Source: Progne subis subis (taxonomy: Eukaryota > Chordata > Aves > Passeriformes > Hirundinidae). Taken from it: a DNA stretch of 64,000 nt. Each line of letters begins with the position of its first letter. Within the stretch, counting starts at the first letter, position 1. The stretch is from assembly GCA_022316685.1 (NCBI GenBank), contig JAKJHU010000036.1, positions 4,723,036 to 4,787,035 of the forward strand, in the 5' to 3' direction. Shown here piece after piece: positions 12,350 through 25,500 of this stretch. Both the position numbers and the translations under genes were made by a program. Below the pieces are notes generated by a model. That model saw only the letters and a list, made by a program, of their open reading frames with translations. It was not told where the DNA came from and did no database searches.

Positions 12350-12530
12350 AGAAAAAAAACCCCACAAAAACAAAAACAAAAAAAACCCCCACAAACAATC
12401 AAACAAACAAACAAACAAAACCCAAAAAACCCCAAAACAATACCACAAACAAAAACAAAAACAAGACCAAAAAAACCCCAAACCAAAAGAAAAACAAAAA
12501 AACCACCACCACCACCAAAAAAAAACCCAC
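12350..12530. repeat. A/C-rich low-complexity tract
   Basis: About 180 bp contain almost only A and C on the plus strand. It includes CAAA repeats (near 12395-12420), AAAACCCC-like blocks and a short ACC run near 12500. The minus strand is G/T-rich and gives an ORF dominated by Trp, Phe and Cys, which is an artefact of composition. Confidence 0.92.
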
Positions 12531-13822
12531 ATGAAATTTTAGAAATGAAAAAAAAATTTGGAAAACACCAACTGCCTTAAGACTACATGTCTAAAATACT
12601 GCAAATGTCTCAAAAATGATGCCTGCATTCTGTGTGGTATCAGAAGAACGGGCTGGGTGATGAATATCTTGGATTGGATTTCTAACTGAAATACTATAGG
12701 GAGTTCATTTCCCAAAGACTAAGGCCACTTTTCCAATTCAGACACTGCATTGTTTAAATGTCCTTAAAGACATACCTTTGAATATCTTTTTTGTCAAAGA
12801 AAAGAGAAATCTTTGAAAATTTAATTTTCTTGCTGCTCTTTATATTTAAAGTAAATCCTATATAAATCATTGTTTTGTAAAACAAACATGCATCTAGGCT
12901 GAAAACCAAGTTTTATTTTAATATGATTTAAACTAGAGATATTAAACCCTAAAAAGTACAATTTGTAACAGAGCCACTGTAGCTATAAGCATACATTGTT
13001 AGAATAATTTTCTAATACTGTACAACTTAAAGAAAGTTCCATGGGAAGGATCAAAAATTGGCTTGATTATCTGTTTGGCTACTATAAATAAATGATTCAT
13101 CAAAAGGAGAGTTATGGATGTGAGTATTAACGCTTGTGCAATATTTTACGACTTCCTATATTTCCCTGTCCATACAGTTTAGGGCATGATCTAACACACA
13201 GTGTGATTGAACTGTGCTGTAATCAATAGTTACCCTTCTAATAGCATACTGCAAGTGTATCAATGTGTAAAATGAAAAGAAATTCTAAATAAATTATATG
13301 AAAAAATCAGGAGGAAACAAATACTAGAAGTTTCCTGCCTCATACTGCATAGTTTTTGATTAGTGTGGTCCTCTGTTCTACTGCTACTATGCAGATGTAT
13401 CATTATTTGAGTTATGGGATTCGTTCATGTTTTTGAACAACATTGGATAAACAACAATCTTTCAGCTCTATTTCTGAGTCCTAACAAGTCTAGTGGATTA
13501 CATTTGAACAAGACCATTTCCCCCTCTTTCTCAAAATTATAGAGAAAATCTCCTAAGATGAGTGTCAGTGTATCAAAAACTTTGAGGGAAATCAATCACT
13601 TTCCATAGCTTTATCTTTGTCTGACGCCGTAGATGGTCTCAGAGAAAGTACTGGGCATTCCCCCTGTGTACACACTGCCAAAGGATGTTGGTATCTTTGT
13701 TTTTTTTCCTCATAGACCTCCAGAATGACTTGCACAGATAAGAGGCCCTACTTTCCAGATTATATTGTCCCTTCCTATCTTGTCTAGGAAATCTTGTCGA
13801 GTTCTTAGAAACTAAGTAAAGC
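12531..13822. other. Intronic sequence, nothing recognised
   Basis: AT-rich sequence with no recognisable gene, repeat family or RNA. Confidence 0.6.
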
Positions 13823-14125
13823 AAAGTTCTTATCAAACTCAACCAGACTTACTGGGTCAAATTGACAAACCATACTATTTGTGAATTTGTGTTCATGAAA
13901 GTTCCTATTGAACTTGACCAGACTTAATGTTTTAACAGTAAAACACATTATTTGTGAATCTGTGTTCATGAAAGTTCTTATTGACCTTGACCAGATTTAT
14001 AGTATTGAACTGGTAAACCACACAATTGATGAATCTACAATAAAGAATGATACCCACAGTACTGGTACATTGGAGATCTCATTGAATGCAATCAGACTTA
14101 CTGTGCTGAATTGGTTATAATCAGA
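13823..14125 (+). repeat. Diverged ~74-bp tandem repeat, three to four units
   Basis: Units start at 13823, 13898 and 13971 (spacing 75 and 73 bp). Each begins AAAGTTC(T/C)TAT, followed by an AACTTGACCAGACTTA-like block. The first two units, and the third more weakly, close with TTTGTGAAT and GTGTTCATG blocks. A fourth, more altered partial unit is visible from about 14073, with GCAATCAGACTTACTGTGCT. The spacing before the fourth unit is longer, so an insertion or a lost unit is likely. I do not know a named satellite with this unit. Confidence 0.8.
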
Positions 14126-17100
14126 AATTGAGTCTAGCTGCACCCAGCCCCTTTGATCTCTGAGGACTAACTGGAAAGCAAAAGGGTTTATTTTCTGCCC
14201 AGTTTCTATACTCTTAATGCAACACACTTCTCACAAAATCAGTAAAATCTTTCATTTCTTTTGTTTAGATTATAAATATGTATGTAGCTTTATGGTGAAA
14301 AAAGGAAAATTTGTCATGCAGTGCTTTCCAATTGATCAACGCACAAAATCTTTTGTACTGTACAATTACTCACATGGAATCCTAGCAAAAAGGAACCTTG
14401 TAAATTGTCTATGGCCAGAGGCTGAGAAAGGTTAGGGGCTCAGAATTTTATCCTGGAAATTAAGAATGTCAAAGCTTGGTATCAATTCTTAATATTTCTC
14501 CCAAAAAACAAGCAATAAAGCACAGCATCATTTGTTCAAGTTTCAAGACCAGCATGACAAGCAGGGAGAGGAACAGGTGTGAAACAGAATCAAGGGGAAG
14601 AGACAGGGCTTCTATCAGTGTCACTGTTACAACGTCCTATGCTATCCTACATGATATGGGCAGACAAAACTAAAAACACTACATGTCCAACCTTCTCAAA
14701 GCATGCTTTGGATCAGGCTCCAGAGATACGGACCACAATGCAGGAAACTAGTTAAAACACATAATAAAAGTGGCAGAAGCAAATATGTTAAATGGTTGGA
14801 CACTGAAATGATGCTCATTGTGTGGTGATGGATGTGAGACCTGAGCACTCCTTTGCAGCTAGATGTTTATACACTACCTTTCAAAATCTCAAGTTAGGTT
14901 CACCTCAAAGATGGACAGTGGAGAGTCTCCCTTTTATCTCACGCTCAATGGTTCTGAGAGGATGTGAGTTCAATTTCATGCTGTTTCATGCTATTTTTCA
15001 GGGGTGTTGAATAGATAAAGATTTGCAGCTGACCTAACCCCAAACTACAGCATATTCTGGAGTAAGAGTACCCTCACCCATTCTTGTTGAAGTAGAATTA
15101 TGCATTGGGTCAGAAGGCAAAGCAAAGCACGGACTTTGTAGCCACAGTGGAAGGAGACAGAGTTTGGCATCTGCATTCCAGTTTCCGCCCTATTCAATGT
15201 TACTTACTCTGTAGATTGAGCATTCAAACTTCAGTATTACACGTTCTCTGAAGATCCTTGGGTTTCATATTTGTTCCTTCATATCTTAGCTGTATGACTA
15301 AGAGCCCTCATAGTTGTCAGCATCTCCTCCCCTGTATCTTGTGATACCACCTGCTGCTCTTACACAATCCTACAACTGTTACCCATGGGTTCTCTGAAGA
15401 ACATGCTGTGGGCTATGGCAATTGGAGATAAATTATTGCCTTAGCGTACAATTTTAAAGAAATAAGCAAACACCTTTTCCTGTCTCCTTACACTTTGAAA
15501 ACAAACAACTCAAGCCAGATTGAGATAAAACAAACAACCAATCAAAAAATAGGACACAGTTACAAATGTTTATTAAAAAAAAAGGAAATAAAATAAACCT
15601 GACATTTGCTCTACTGACATGGAGATTATGTCTCCCCTTTTATCCAGCCATTAGTTGGCAAGATTTCTTAAGAATTCAGTTTACAAGGAGTTTTATTTTC
15701 TCCATATGTTATGCCTCAGGTTATGTCCTTTTTCTTGTTTAAGACACTTGCTATTTATAACCAATCCTTTTTTTGTAAGTCCTTCCCAGAAGCCTAAACA
15801 GATCTAATCAGGTTTTCTTCAAATGCATTGATTTCTTTCTTATTTGGGAGATTATCTGACCACCTCTTTTAATTAAAATAAGTATTCTTTTTCTTCCTTA
15901 GAGATGACTCTTTTTTAGATCAGATGTTATCTTTTGTACCTGAATGGCCAATTAACAACTGCTTCAATAAGAGTAATCCTTATCTCCCTATTCTCTCTTT
16001 GGTGAGTCAGCATACATCCTGACTGAATCTGCACCAAATCTTTTACTGGTTATCAGGCTGCACATTAAAAACATTTGATACAAATACCTCAGTAGGAAAA
16101 AGGCATATAGCTTGCTTTTGGTTCTTGACTGAGATTAGACACATAATAATAAGCCAATTTGGGGTGACAAGGGGTTGTAGAGACTGATGATTTATATCTT
16201 TGGGTAGGTATTTTCTCTTCAGAGAAAACCTTAACTACAGAATGTAAAACAGAGTAGTCTTTCAGTTATTTAGTTATAATAGGAAAGAACAGGATTACTG
16301 GTGAACAGAGGGAATTGGAGTAGCCTCCTTGCTCCAAAATGCCCTATAGCCTAAAGATTTCATTCTTATAGCACGGAGATTTTATTCTTACAGCACAGAG
16401 ATTCCTCTCAAAAAGGTTCTGAATCTTGCAATGATGAGACCCCACCTTGGGTCTCTCCCATTTTGGATGAGCTTTCTAACCATTGAATTATCAGACAAAA
16501 AAACTACAATATAGGGCTTCATACATGTGCTGTCCATGTTTTATGCTTCAGCCAACTCACTGTTAAGTAAAGGCCACAGTCAAGACTGACAGAGAGACAA
16601 CCTGCTTAAGTACCTTGATGAGAGTTGATGCGAAGGTTCTTCTGAGCATGTCAGAAGAAAGATTTGTTGGCCAAAACAGCTTAACAAAAAACTCAAAAGA
16701 ACCTCTGGGCTTTAGATGCTCCAGAGTTGTACAATGGCTGGAGAGGAGGTCTGGCAAAGCCCATTAAGGATTAAATAGTGGGTATCTCCCTATCTCATAT
16801 AATAACTGAAACTTAATTAAAATGGGGCAATGCAACAAATCTGAGAAAGCAGTTGAGATGCACTAGGTTTGTATATGCCCAGCTATGAGCAAATGTAATG
16901 CAATACAGCTAAATACAAAGCTTTTTTATAGTTTTTATGATCTGGGTAAAAACTAAAACTAAACAATCCAGAGGTTGCTAAGCTGGTAGATGTAAAATGT
17001 ATATTGAAAACTCTCTAATTCACAGAGCTAACTTCTATATCACTATAAAGTAATGCATCTTTTTTGTTTTAACAAATTTCACTTTTATTTTAAGGTGTGG

Positions 17101-19348
17101 GAAAATCACTGTGGTTAGACTCAAACAAAGTAAAGTACTGATTTAAGAAATGGAGGTTTTGTTTTTAGAAAAAATGCAAAGAAACACCTCCTTAGTGCAT
17201 TTTTCAGCCTCTTCTAAGTTAGCCTTAGCACTGAGCTTCTTGTCTTCCAGTCAGGTTTATTACCTTGGGACTTATTAATATGTCTGCTCAGCTTCCAGAC
17301 TCAAAATGGTTTAAATGTAGCGTCTTTGGCCTCCAGCCACGTGAGGTACTGCTCATCTGAATCTTCCTGAGTGTTTGTATTTACCAACCAACTGCCCAGC
17401 AAGGTAAATTACAGCTAACCAATTTGTTTCTAATACCTCTTCACCCCTGGGAAATGGTAGTGTTGCCTAAAAAAAAAAAAAAAAAATCCAGCTGAGGATG
17501 ATAATTTCTGGAGATAACACCTAAATGTTTCACTGAGGTTTTGGCGAGGAGCGCATAAAAGAAGGATATGTGCATCACACTGCACAAAACATGAGAGCAG
17601 ATGCTGGGGAAAAAGTGATGGTCTGCACTGTGGCACGTCTGAACAGTGAGCTTTATGTACTGGGATTGTGGCCACTCAATAGTTGGAGGGCATGTGCTGC
17701 AGAGGAGGTCACTGTGGTCCTCAAGGGCCACAAGTGGATTCTGTGGACATGCTACAAATTTAATCTGCACATGTACATTATGTTTGATGCATTCACAATG
17801 CAACAGATAATTTAAATTTGTAATAACAATGTACCTGGAAGTCTCAGAAAAAGTTACTGCAGTGGACAATATAGGATTTAAGTTCTCTTACTCCTCTGGT
17901 AAATACATTTCAGCTAGTCACATGCCAGCTAGAATGTTTAGAAAAATGTGACTGCTGGCATTAAAAACTGAATAAATTGTTTAAGAGATTAGACAAGTGC
18001 TTTTTTTTCACAGTCTAAAAAAAGAGGATAGAGGAGGTGTTGGGGAGTATGTGCCTTAAGTAGGTGCCAAAAAAGTGTCTGTCTGAACAAATGAGTAAAG
18101 ATTACAAGCCTATCCACTTTCATCTCCTCAGAAATTTTTTGTTTGTGTGTGTCTTCCTGATGGGAAACAGCACCAATACTCTACAGGTAAAAGAGTTGTG
18201 CCAGTGGGGTTGTCTTCTGTCCACTGACAAGGCTGGTATAGTCTTCAGCCTTCAGATATAGTAGAAAAGGACTGAGAAAGTGTCCTACAATAATCAGTGT
18301 TAGTACACTAATGATTATGTAGCTTTCATCTGAAAGCCTTGAAACAGAGAGACAGTATCATACTGAATCTTAACATAAGGCAGAGATCAGCCCTAGGACT
18401 GAAGGCCAAAACCAAAATATGGAGGTAAATTACTTCTAGATTTAAAATAAAGACAACTAAATACACTGCCATACTTATTTCCTTCTCCACGTAGAAATGC
18501 TTGCAGCACTTTAGATCTTCATAACACTGTATCACTTAGGATATTGAAAATATATGCATCTAAAATATATACACTAAAATTATTCAGTTAATGTTACAGT
18601 TTTTGCTCTCATTGGCATGAAAGGCATAGCTCATGACGTCTGTCTGTCTGTGGTGTGTCACATAGATGTGGCATGCTTTAGTTGAAAACTCCAAATCTGA
18701 AATGCCTTTCCCTTCAGTCAGACATAGTATTGCAAACAGAAACTGCTTCAGAGCCTTCTTAGATTTTGAAGTAATTTACATTCTGTTATGTTCTCACACT
18801 ACTTAATGTTTTAAAAGTGCAATAAATAAAGAATACAATTAATTTGGATTACACTACTTGATCAGAATTATACACAGACTACATAGTACATGATACTTAG
18901 TAGCTAGAATATATCTCCTAGAAATTACATCATCAGGGCAGTTGCAATTATTGTCTATGCATTCAGGGAATGTCATGAATCCACTTCATGTTGGTGCATG
19001 CTGTATATTAATTGGACCTGTCAACTTCAATGGAATATCCTCAGTACAACTCACATCAGAACCTGGCACTATATTTTGATCACTCAGACAGCTAAATTAT
19101 ATCTAAAATTACATATAAGCAAACATCTTTCTGTTGACTATGCATTGGAGAAAACTCATGCATATATTTTAATTCAAAGATGCTGGAGCATGTCAAGTGC
19201 ATGATGTGTTCTTCCGTTATATTAGTTTTCGGCAGGGGTTTGGAAATAGCAAAACAGAAAATATGACTACACTGCTCTAAAAAAAGCCTGTGGTATGCCC
19301 ATATTTTGAATGTAGCATGTAGCTCTGATCTCTTCCTTACCCTAACAG
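14126..19348. other. Intronic sequence, nothing recognised
   Basis: Unique-looking sequence with short ORFs only. Small items are a local imperfect duplication around 16358-16405 (CATTCTTATAGCAC and ATTCTTACAGCAC) and an A run near 17469-17486. Confidence 0.6.
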
Positions 19349-19399
19349 ATCTAGTGGAACTAGAGGGATCTCTGGAGAACATGGGACAGCTTCTGTAAG
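19349..19399 (+). other. Exon-like 51-bp segment on the plus strand
   Basis: A pyrimidine-rich acceptor (cttccttaccctaacag) precedes 51 bp that end in AAG|gtaagt, an ideal 5' splice site. One of the three frames is open through it (SSGTRGISGEHG and on), and the other two contain stops. It lies on the strand opposite ADGRB3, so it would belong to an antisense transcript, perhaps a long noncoding RNA. The signals may also be coincidental. Confidence 0.25.
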
Positions 19400-19959
19400 G
19401 TAAGTCCCTCCAGTCTGAGTAAGAGGTGGTTGAGGGAGGTCTCATAATGTTTGTAAGAGTGTCATGGTAAAAGTGAACCAGAAATGATTGTTATTCCTTG
19501 TAAAATATGATCTAAAGGCATTAAATGAAGTTATTAGGTTGTATATTTAAAACAAACAATAGGAGGCACTTTTTTTTTTTTTTTTTTTCTCACAGGGCAT
19601 AGTTAAACAATGAAAACTGTCGCCACAGGAGGTTATAAATGACAAAAGATTGTGTGAACTGAAAGACTGATTAGATAAACTCACAGATAAAAAAATCTTT
19701 TAAGGCTACAGCACACAAAGATAAAAAAATCTAACTGTACATCCCAAACCTGCTGGATTTTAAGATGTATACCAGAGGAATAGCTATTAAATAAGTACCT
19801 TGCTATTAAGTACTCTTCTAGGCATTTGTTAACAGGCTTTGTAGCAGGCAGGATGCTGGGGCTAGACGAATCTTTTGCCTGTTCAGCCCAGTTTATGCTT
19901 AAATCATTATTCCTGGTTCAAAGGATTTGCTTTCAAATGAAGCTCATTTCAGTTTGCTG
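19400..19959. other. Intronic sequence, nothing recognised
   Basis: AT-rich sequence that includes a T run at about 19570-19588. No gene or repeat family was recognised. Confidence 0.6.
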
Positions 19960-20689
19960 CTTGTTTCACATTGCATGTGAGTTGTTGAGGTGAGCATCTC
20001 CACTGCTGGCACAAATGGCAGTGATGCTCTCCAGCACTGTGCACAGTGGGGTTTCCCAAACCAGAGGAACGTCAGGGAAGCTGAGAGAGCTGCCAGGAGC
20101 CTGCAGCCTGTGTGGTGGCTGCTGACAAGACCTGGGCTGGGCCAGAAGCAACAGTGACCAAGCCCCACCCTCTGTCCCCCCCTAAAAGAATCCCTTAGGG
20201 AGCACCACCAGTGAGGGAATGCCATGGCAGTTGGTGCAGGGTACGCAGGAAGGGCACAGAAGCAGTGCAAGCTCAACCAGGAAGAAGTAGCATCCACCTG
20301 ACAGAAAGCCACAGCAGCTGTCTAATGCAGCTGTCCATGGTGTTTGAGGGGACACATGCTGACACTCAGGAGTCAGCTGCAGGGTGTGTTCTGCAGAAGG
20401 GAGGAGTGAGCACACCCCTTAGGAGGTGCACCCAGGTAGACGAACTCCTTTGATTGCTGACAGAGCATGAAAAAGAGGGAGACACCACTGGAATTTCACC
20501 CTACTTTCCCTGTGACAGGCCTGAAAAGCACAATCTGGAGGATTCCCCGTCCACTTTCACCCTGGCTGAACATGGTTATTGAAGAGATAGGGAGCAATGG
20601 CAACAAGTTCTTGCCTAGAACAGCGGGCACATTTTCTCTGTAACTTTTCAGGTGCCCTGGCTTAATAGTGGGAGGCTTTGCAAGTGGAA
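19960..20689 (+). other. GC-richer segment, possibly the eroded 5' part of a CR1
   Basis: This 730-bp segment is clearly richer in G and C than its flanks and abuts a recognisable CR1 body. Its composition and position suit the 5'UTR and first ORF of a long CR1 copy, but I cannot match it motif by motif. ORFs on both strands here are short and unconvincing. Confidence 0.35.
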
Positions 20690-22510
20690 CTGAGCAACAG
20701 CAAGGACAAACTAGCTTGGAAGTGTCACCAAAGTACTGAAGGGAAAAGAAGTCCAGGAAGACCAGACATTCCACAAGAAGGAAATTTTAAAGATGCAGGA
20801 TCAGGCCACCACCATATGCCAAACTATAAGGAGGAAGTCTGCTCTGTTTGAACAGAGAGCTTTGGCTGCAACTCAGGATAAAAAGGGAGTGCATCACCTT
20901 TGAAAGAAGGGGTGGGCAACTCAGGGAAAGTACAAGGATGCCATGAGGTTATATAAGGAGAAAACTAGAAGGCCCAAAGGTCAAGTAGAACTTAATCTGG
21001 CTACTGTTGTAAAAGACAACTGAAAAACACATCAGCAACAGATAGAATCTACTAAAGGGAACTGAAGGAGCTTGGGAAAGTCTTCACTAGTATACTTACA
21101 ATTATTTACCAGCATTCCTAGCTAACCAGGGCAGTGTCAACTGACTGGAAGTTGGCAGATGTGACTTCCAGCTACAAGGTGGACCAGAAGGAAGATACAG
21201 AGAAATACAGGTCTGTTAGCATGGCCTTGATGCTGGGGAAGGTGATGGAGATCATCTTAAGGGCTATCACACAGCAAATACAGGCCAACCAGGGAATGAG
21301 GCTTAGCCATCATGGGTTTAGGAAAGTCAACCTAACCAACCTGATCTTTTGCAACCAGGTGGCCTGCCTAGTAGACAAGGGAAAGGCTACACATGTAGTT
21401 TTCCTGGGCATTAGTAAAGCCTTTGATACTCTCTCCCAGAGGATTGTCTTGAAGAAATTAACTACTTATGACTTGGATGGATGGACTGCTTGCTACATAA
21501 AAGCTGGACAGCTGGGCCCAGAAAGTGGTGGTCAATGGAGTCAAATCCTGTTTGCAGATGGTCATAAGTGGAGTTTCTCAGTTCTCAGTATTGGGGCTGG
21601 TCCTGTTTAAAAGCTTAATCAATGTTCTGGATGAGGGAATTGAACTCAATTATTTCACAGACAACACCCATTTGGGTGGGAGTGTTGATCTGCTGGAGGG
21701 TGGGAAGGCTGTACAGAGAGATCTTGACAGACTGAATCAATGGACTGAGAATGACAGCATGAGGTTCAACAAGGCAAAGTTCCAAATCCTGCACTTCAGA
21801 TACAACAACACCATGTAGCACAACAAGCTTGGGGTAGAGTGGCTGGAAAGCTGCTCAGCAGAAAGGGACCTGGGGGTGCTACTCAGCAGTGGCTGAGCAT
21901 GAGCCAGCAGAGTGCCTGGATAGCCAAGAAGGCCAGTGGCATCCTGGCCTCTATCGGCAACAGTGTGGCCAGTACGGTGAGAGAAGTGATCTCAGTGCCT
22001 CCCTACTTGGCACTGGTGAGGCCAGACCTCAAATCCTGTGCTCAGTTCTGGGCCCTTCACTGCCAGAAGGACATTGAGGTGATGGAGTGATTCCAGAGGA
22101 GGGCAACAAAGCTGGTGAAGGGTCTGGAGCACAAGTCTTGTGATGAGTGGCTGAGGAAGCTGTGGTTGTTTATTCTGGAAAAGGGAGGTGCTCTCTACAA
22201 ATCCCTGAAAGGAGGGTACAGTGAAGTGGGAGTCAATTTCTTTTCCCAAGTAACAAGTGACAGGACGAGAGGACACAGCTTGAGTTGCACCAGGGGAGGT
22301 TCAGATTTGACATTAGGAAAGATTAGGCTAGTCAAGCAATGCCACAGGATGCCCAACGAAGCGATGGACTCACCCTTCCTGGAGTTAAAAGACTTGTGGA
22401 TATGGCATTTAGGGACATGGCATAGCAGTGGACTTGGTATTGATGGCTTGATAATTGAATTTGATGATTTTAGAGGTCTTTTCCAACCTTACTAATTCTA
22501 TGATTCTATA
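20690..22510 (+). mobile_element. CR1 LINE, long copy with decayed reverse transcriptase and 3' end
   Basis: From about 20740 the sequence follows the CR1 second ORF: the ACAAGAAGGAAATTTTAAAG region, then the TAGAACTTAATCTGGCTACT block. Next come the reverse-transcriptase region (21134-21820) and the CR1 3' UTR, ending in CTAATTCTATGATTCTAT near 22510. The element is in plus orientation, antisense to ADGRB3. It has several frameshifts and stops and cannot be active. Its 3' UTR shares GGCA(C/T)TTAGGGACATGG-type sequence with the copy at 33.8-34.4 kb, so the two are probably of related subfamilies. Confidence 0.93.
21134..21820 (+). pseudogene. CR1 reverse transcriptase remnant
   Basis: Two overlapping open stretches (21134-21610 and 21525-21818) together cover the fingers and palm of a CR1 reverse transcriptase, joined by a frameshift between about 21525 and 21610. 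Visible motifs are EKYRSVSM, HHGFRK, ISKAFDTL (motif A) and SVLGLVLF. The catalytic motif C, normally FADD or YADD, reads FTDN, so both catalytic Asp positions have been altered. A following segment, [20 protein letters not shown], is typical of CR1. The protein is broken and inactive. Confidence 0.9.
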
Positions 22511-25500
22511 GGCATATTAAACCCAAAACATAGTGCTGAGACAGCAGTATCTTAGCTCCGTCTCAATATAAAGTTGAGGTGGCATGACATCCTAAACTTA
22601 CAAATTTAATTTCTTGGCACCACATAAGTGGACATTGAACAGAATTTAATCTTTATTGCTTTGAATTAATGTTTTATCTCATATGAGAGAGAATATTTTA
22701 TGTCCTTAAATTTATAGTGTAGACTTGGGGTTTTACAAGTACACTCACACCCTGAGATGCATTTTAGAGTATTCTATTGCAATATGTATTTCTACATATC
22801 TCAATCTACATTTCTCAATATATTTATATATATAAAAGAAATACATAATAGATGCTGCAGTAGAGATATTTGTTATTGTATCTCATCTGATTTCAATGTA
22901 GTTCATCAGGTCTGCTTTTAGATTTGCACTATCAATGGCTTCACACTTTTTATTCTGTGCACGAGCTTAACTGTTAAGCACATATAAAAATATTTGCCGC
23001 TGTTCTTCACAGCATTGCCTTTTTCTCTATAAAATTATACCACCTGACCCTTAGAATGGTCAAGTTTTAATCCCAAGCCAATAACATCTACTCTGTATTT
23101 AAAAATGTCACTGCTTTTAAGACCGATACCTACTAGTCCTGCAGGGCTAGAGGCAATCACTTGTAAAGGGAAAAATCCTCAGCTCTGCAATTGGACCCAC
23201 AGACCTTGCTTCTAACCCTGCAGGTCTGTCAGCTATCAAACTTTGAAGTCATGACATTTTAAGAAAATGTACAGAGGAGTTATTTTACAGGAACAGAAAA
23301 CCATTTTTAACTTACTGCAGAAAAATTTTATTGCACTTCCTGGCTCTGTTCTTCCAATAAGTAAGATATCTAGTTTTACAGGTGGATGCATATGAAAATA
23401 GCACTAGTAAATGCTTTAAAGAGTAACTCTCTCTAAAGGTTATATGATAGAAACTCACACAGATATGTTATCACTTTTGGAAAAATGAGGGAATGAAACA
23501 CTCACTCAAGGTCAGAAATACAGAAGCGATGACCTCAGCTTTAACTTTTCTTGTGTTTTAATGTCTAATGTCTTTTTAACTTTCAGGCCATCTAACATTA
23601 AAACTAATTAAAATGATTGCAGAATTAGTTGAATTAAACCATCCTTCATTTTAAATGATATCTTAATTGATACTAATATGCAGTACAATGCAAACTGCAA
23701 TTCCCTGCAGATTCCTGTAAAAGAATTATAAGAATACTAGGACTAGTAGTTCTTGATAAGATTTTTAAAAAATTCTGCTTCAGAAAATTATTAGTTTAAT
23801 CAACTTTAAAATTTCAAATATTTGACAGCTCTATGTTTCACAAATTTTCAGTTTTTAACTCAGCTGATGCTAAAAAAATCATAATTAATAGATTTTAAAG
23901 AGAATTAAATCTACTTCTACTGAACTTACTGTCTTCAAAGCCCAGGCTGTTTTTCATTTCATCAATTTTAACTCTGGAATAACTTCCTGTGAGTAAAATT
24001 CTGATTTTTAGTGTAGGAAATAGAATTCAAAAATGCCATAACCAATGTTTCTCTGAAATTAGCTTATATTTAAATATGCGATAACTCCATATACCAGTGA
24101 TTTCAGCAGATTTGCTCATATAGTCAAAGGTATAAATATACTCGAATTTCATGTGAATTCACAGCTATTTCCATCTCAGAATCACAAAATATCAATGAAT
24201 TAAAATTTAAAAGTGAGGATCATTGGCACATATTCTAGATGGCAAAATACTATGCCACTGTACTGGATAATCACAGCAGATCATTCTTGAATTTTAATCC
24301 TCATGACCTTTAAAAAATGTAAATTGAAATAGATTATCTTAATATTATTACTATATTTTCTATTAATAATATAAATTATTATTCATGATTAAAGCCAGAT
24401 CTCAGGAAATACTGTAAATGGATTTATGTTAATTTAATAGCTTTTTGCAACAATTTGCAGAATTAGCAATCAATTCCAGCTTGATTGCATATAATAGTGA
24501 AAATCACAGAAACATGCCTCTCTATCAAAACATGTTTTAAAGGCCACTCTATACATATAAGGTAATTCGTCTAACTTATCAGCCCCTCCTCTCCAATTTA
24601 TAAAAGAAAAATGACTGATGATACATTCCAACCTTGTCATTCCCATGATCTAGTACTGTTTGTCTCCATGTTTCTCAAATGCTTCAGTTCCTAAGAGAAG
24701 TCACTTGAAGTCCAGAGTACCTATACGAGATTGTTAGCATGACTTGTGCTGAACATCCAGGAAAAGACACCCCACCTTATTTATTCATTGATGATATCAA
24801 CAGGCAATTAAATATTTGCTAGTAGTGGCAAAAAATATTTCTTTGTTAAGCAAAGTTCATGCTAACATTTTCCTGCTTGTCAGTCATTACTGACAATTGT
24901 TCAAAGTCATTGGAAAATGTACATTTACTGGGAGAAATGCTGGTACAGGTCCCAGCAGAAGTCAGTAGATGGCAAGAGAGATCACGCTGCTCTACTTTCT
25001 ACCTGCATACTGTAGTTCTTCCATGAGTGAAATCATTTGAAACTCATGTAAATTTTCACTGCTGACATGAAACATGACATGGTTTGGATAGAGAGAGTTC
25101 CATGGAAGTACCTATTAGAAAAATAAACGCTTACATCTGAGGAAAAAATATTATTGATGCAGCTGCCCTTCTGCTAAGTGTTAAGTGAGAATTGTAGGAT
25201 GAAAGGACTTATCAACATAGTACAGCAATAGAAGGCAATACAACAAGAAGGCAATACAACTCAAGGAAGACCGTGGCCTGGAGCAGCTATGAGGAAAAGA
25301 AACACTGCACTACTTGAGATGAGTGTCAGGAAGAAGCAAAGCTTATTGCATAATGCCTCTGTGCATATTCTGTCCAAGAAATTCTTTTATGTCTGTACAT
25401 AGCAGATGGCACTTTAATTAAAAGTTCTGTAAACTTTCCTAAAACATCTTTTTGATTTCTGTGTTCAGCATGTTTATGTACCTCCCCCAGCAAATTAACA

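Noticed and set aside
12350..12530. Hypotrich-like telomere repeat (TTTTGGGG) on the minus strand
   Set aside because: Units are irregular and mixed with CAAA and ACC runs, and the context is a vertebrate intron. It is low-complexity DNA, not a telomere.
12278..12532. Minus-strand ORF rich in Trp, Phe and Cys
   Set aside because: It is the translation of the A/C-rich low-complexity tract and has no natural protein composition.
19349..19399. Possible collagen exon (Gly-X-Y-like GTRGISGEHG)
   Set aside because: Collagen exons normally start with a Gly codon and keep strict Gly spacing. Here the pattern lasts only three or four triplets, and the strand and position do not fit the collagen genes that neighbour ADGRB3 in mammals.
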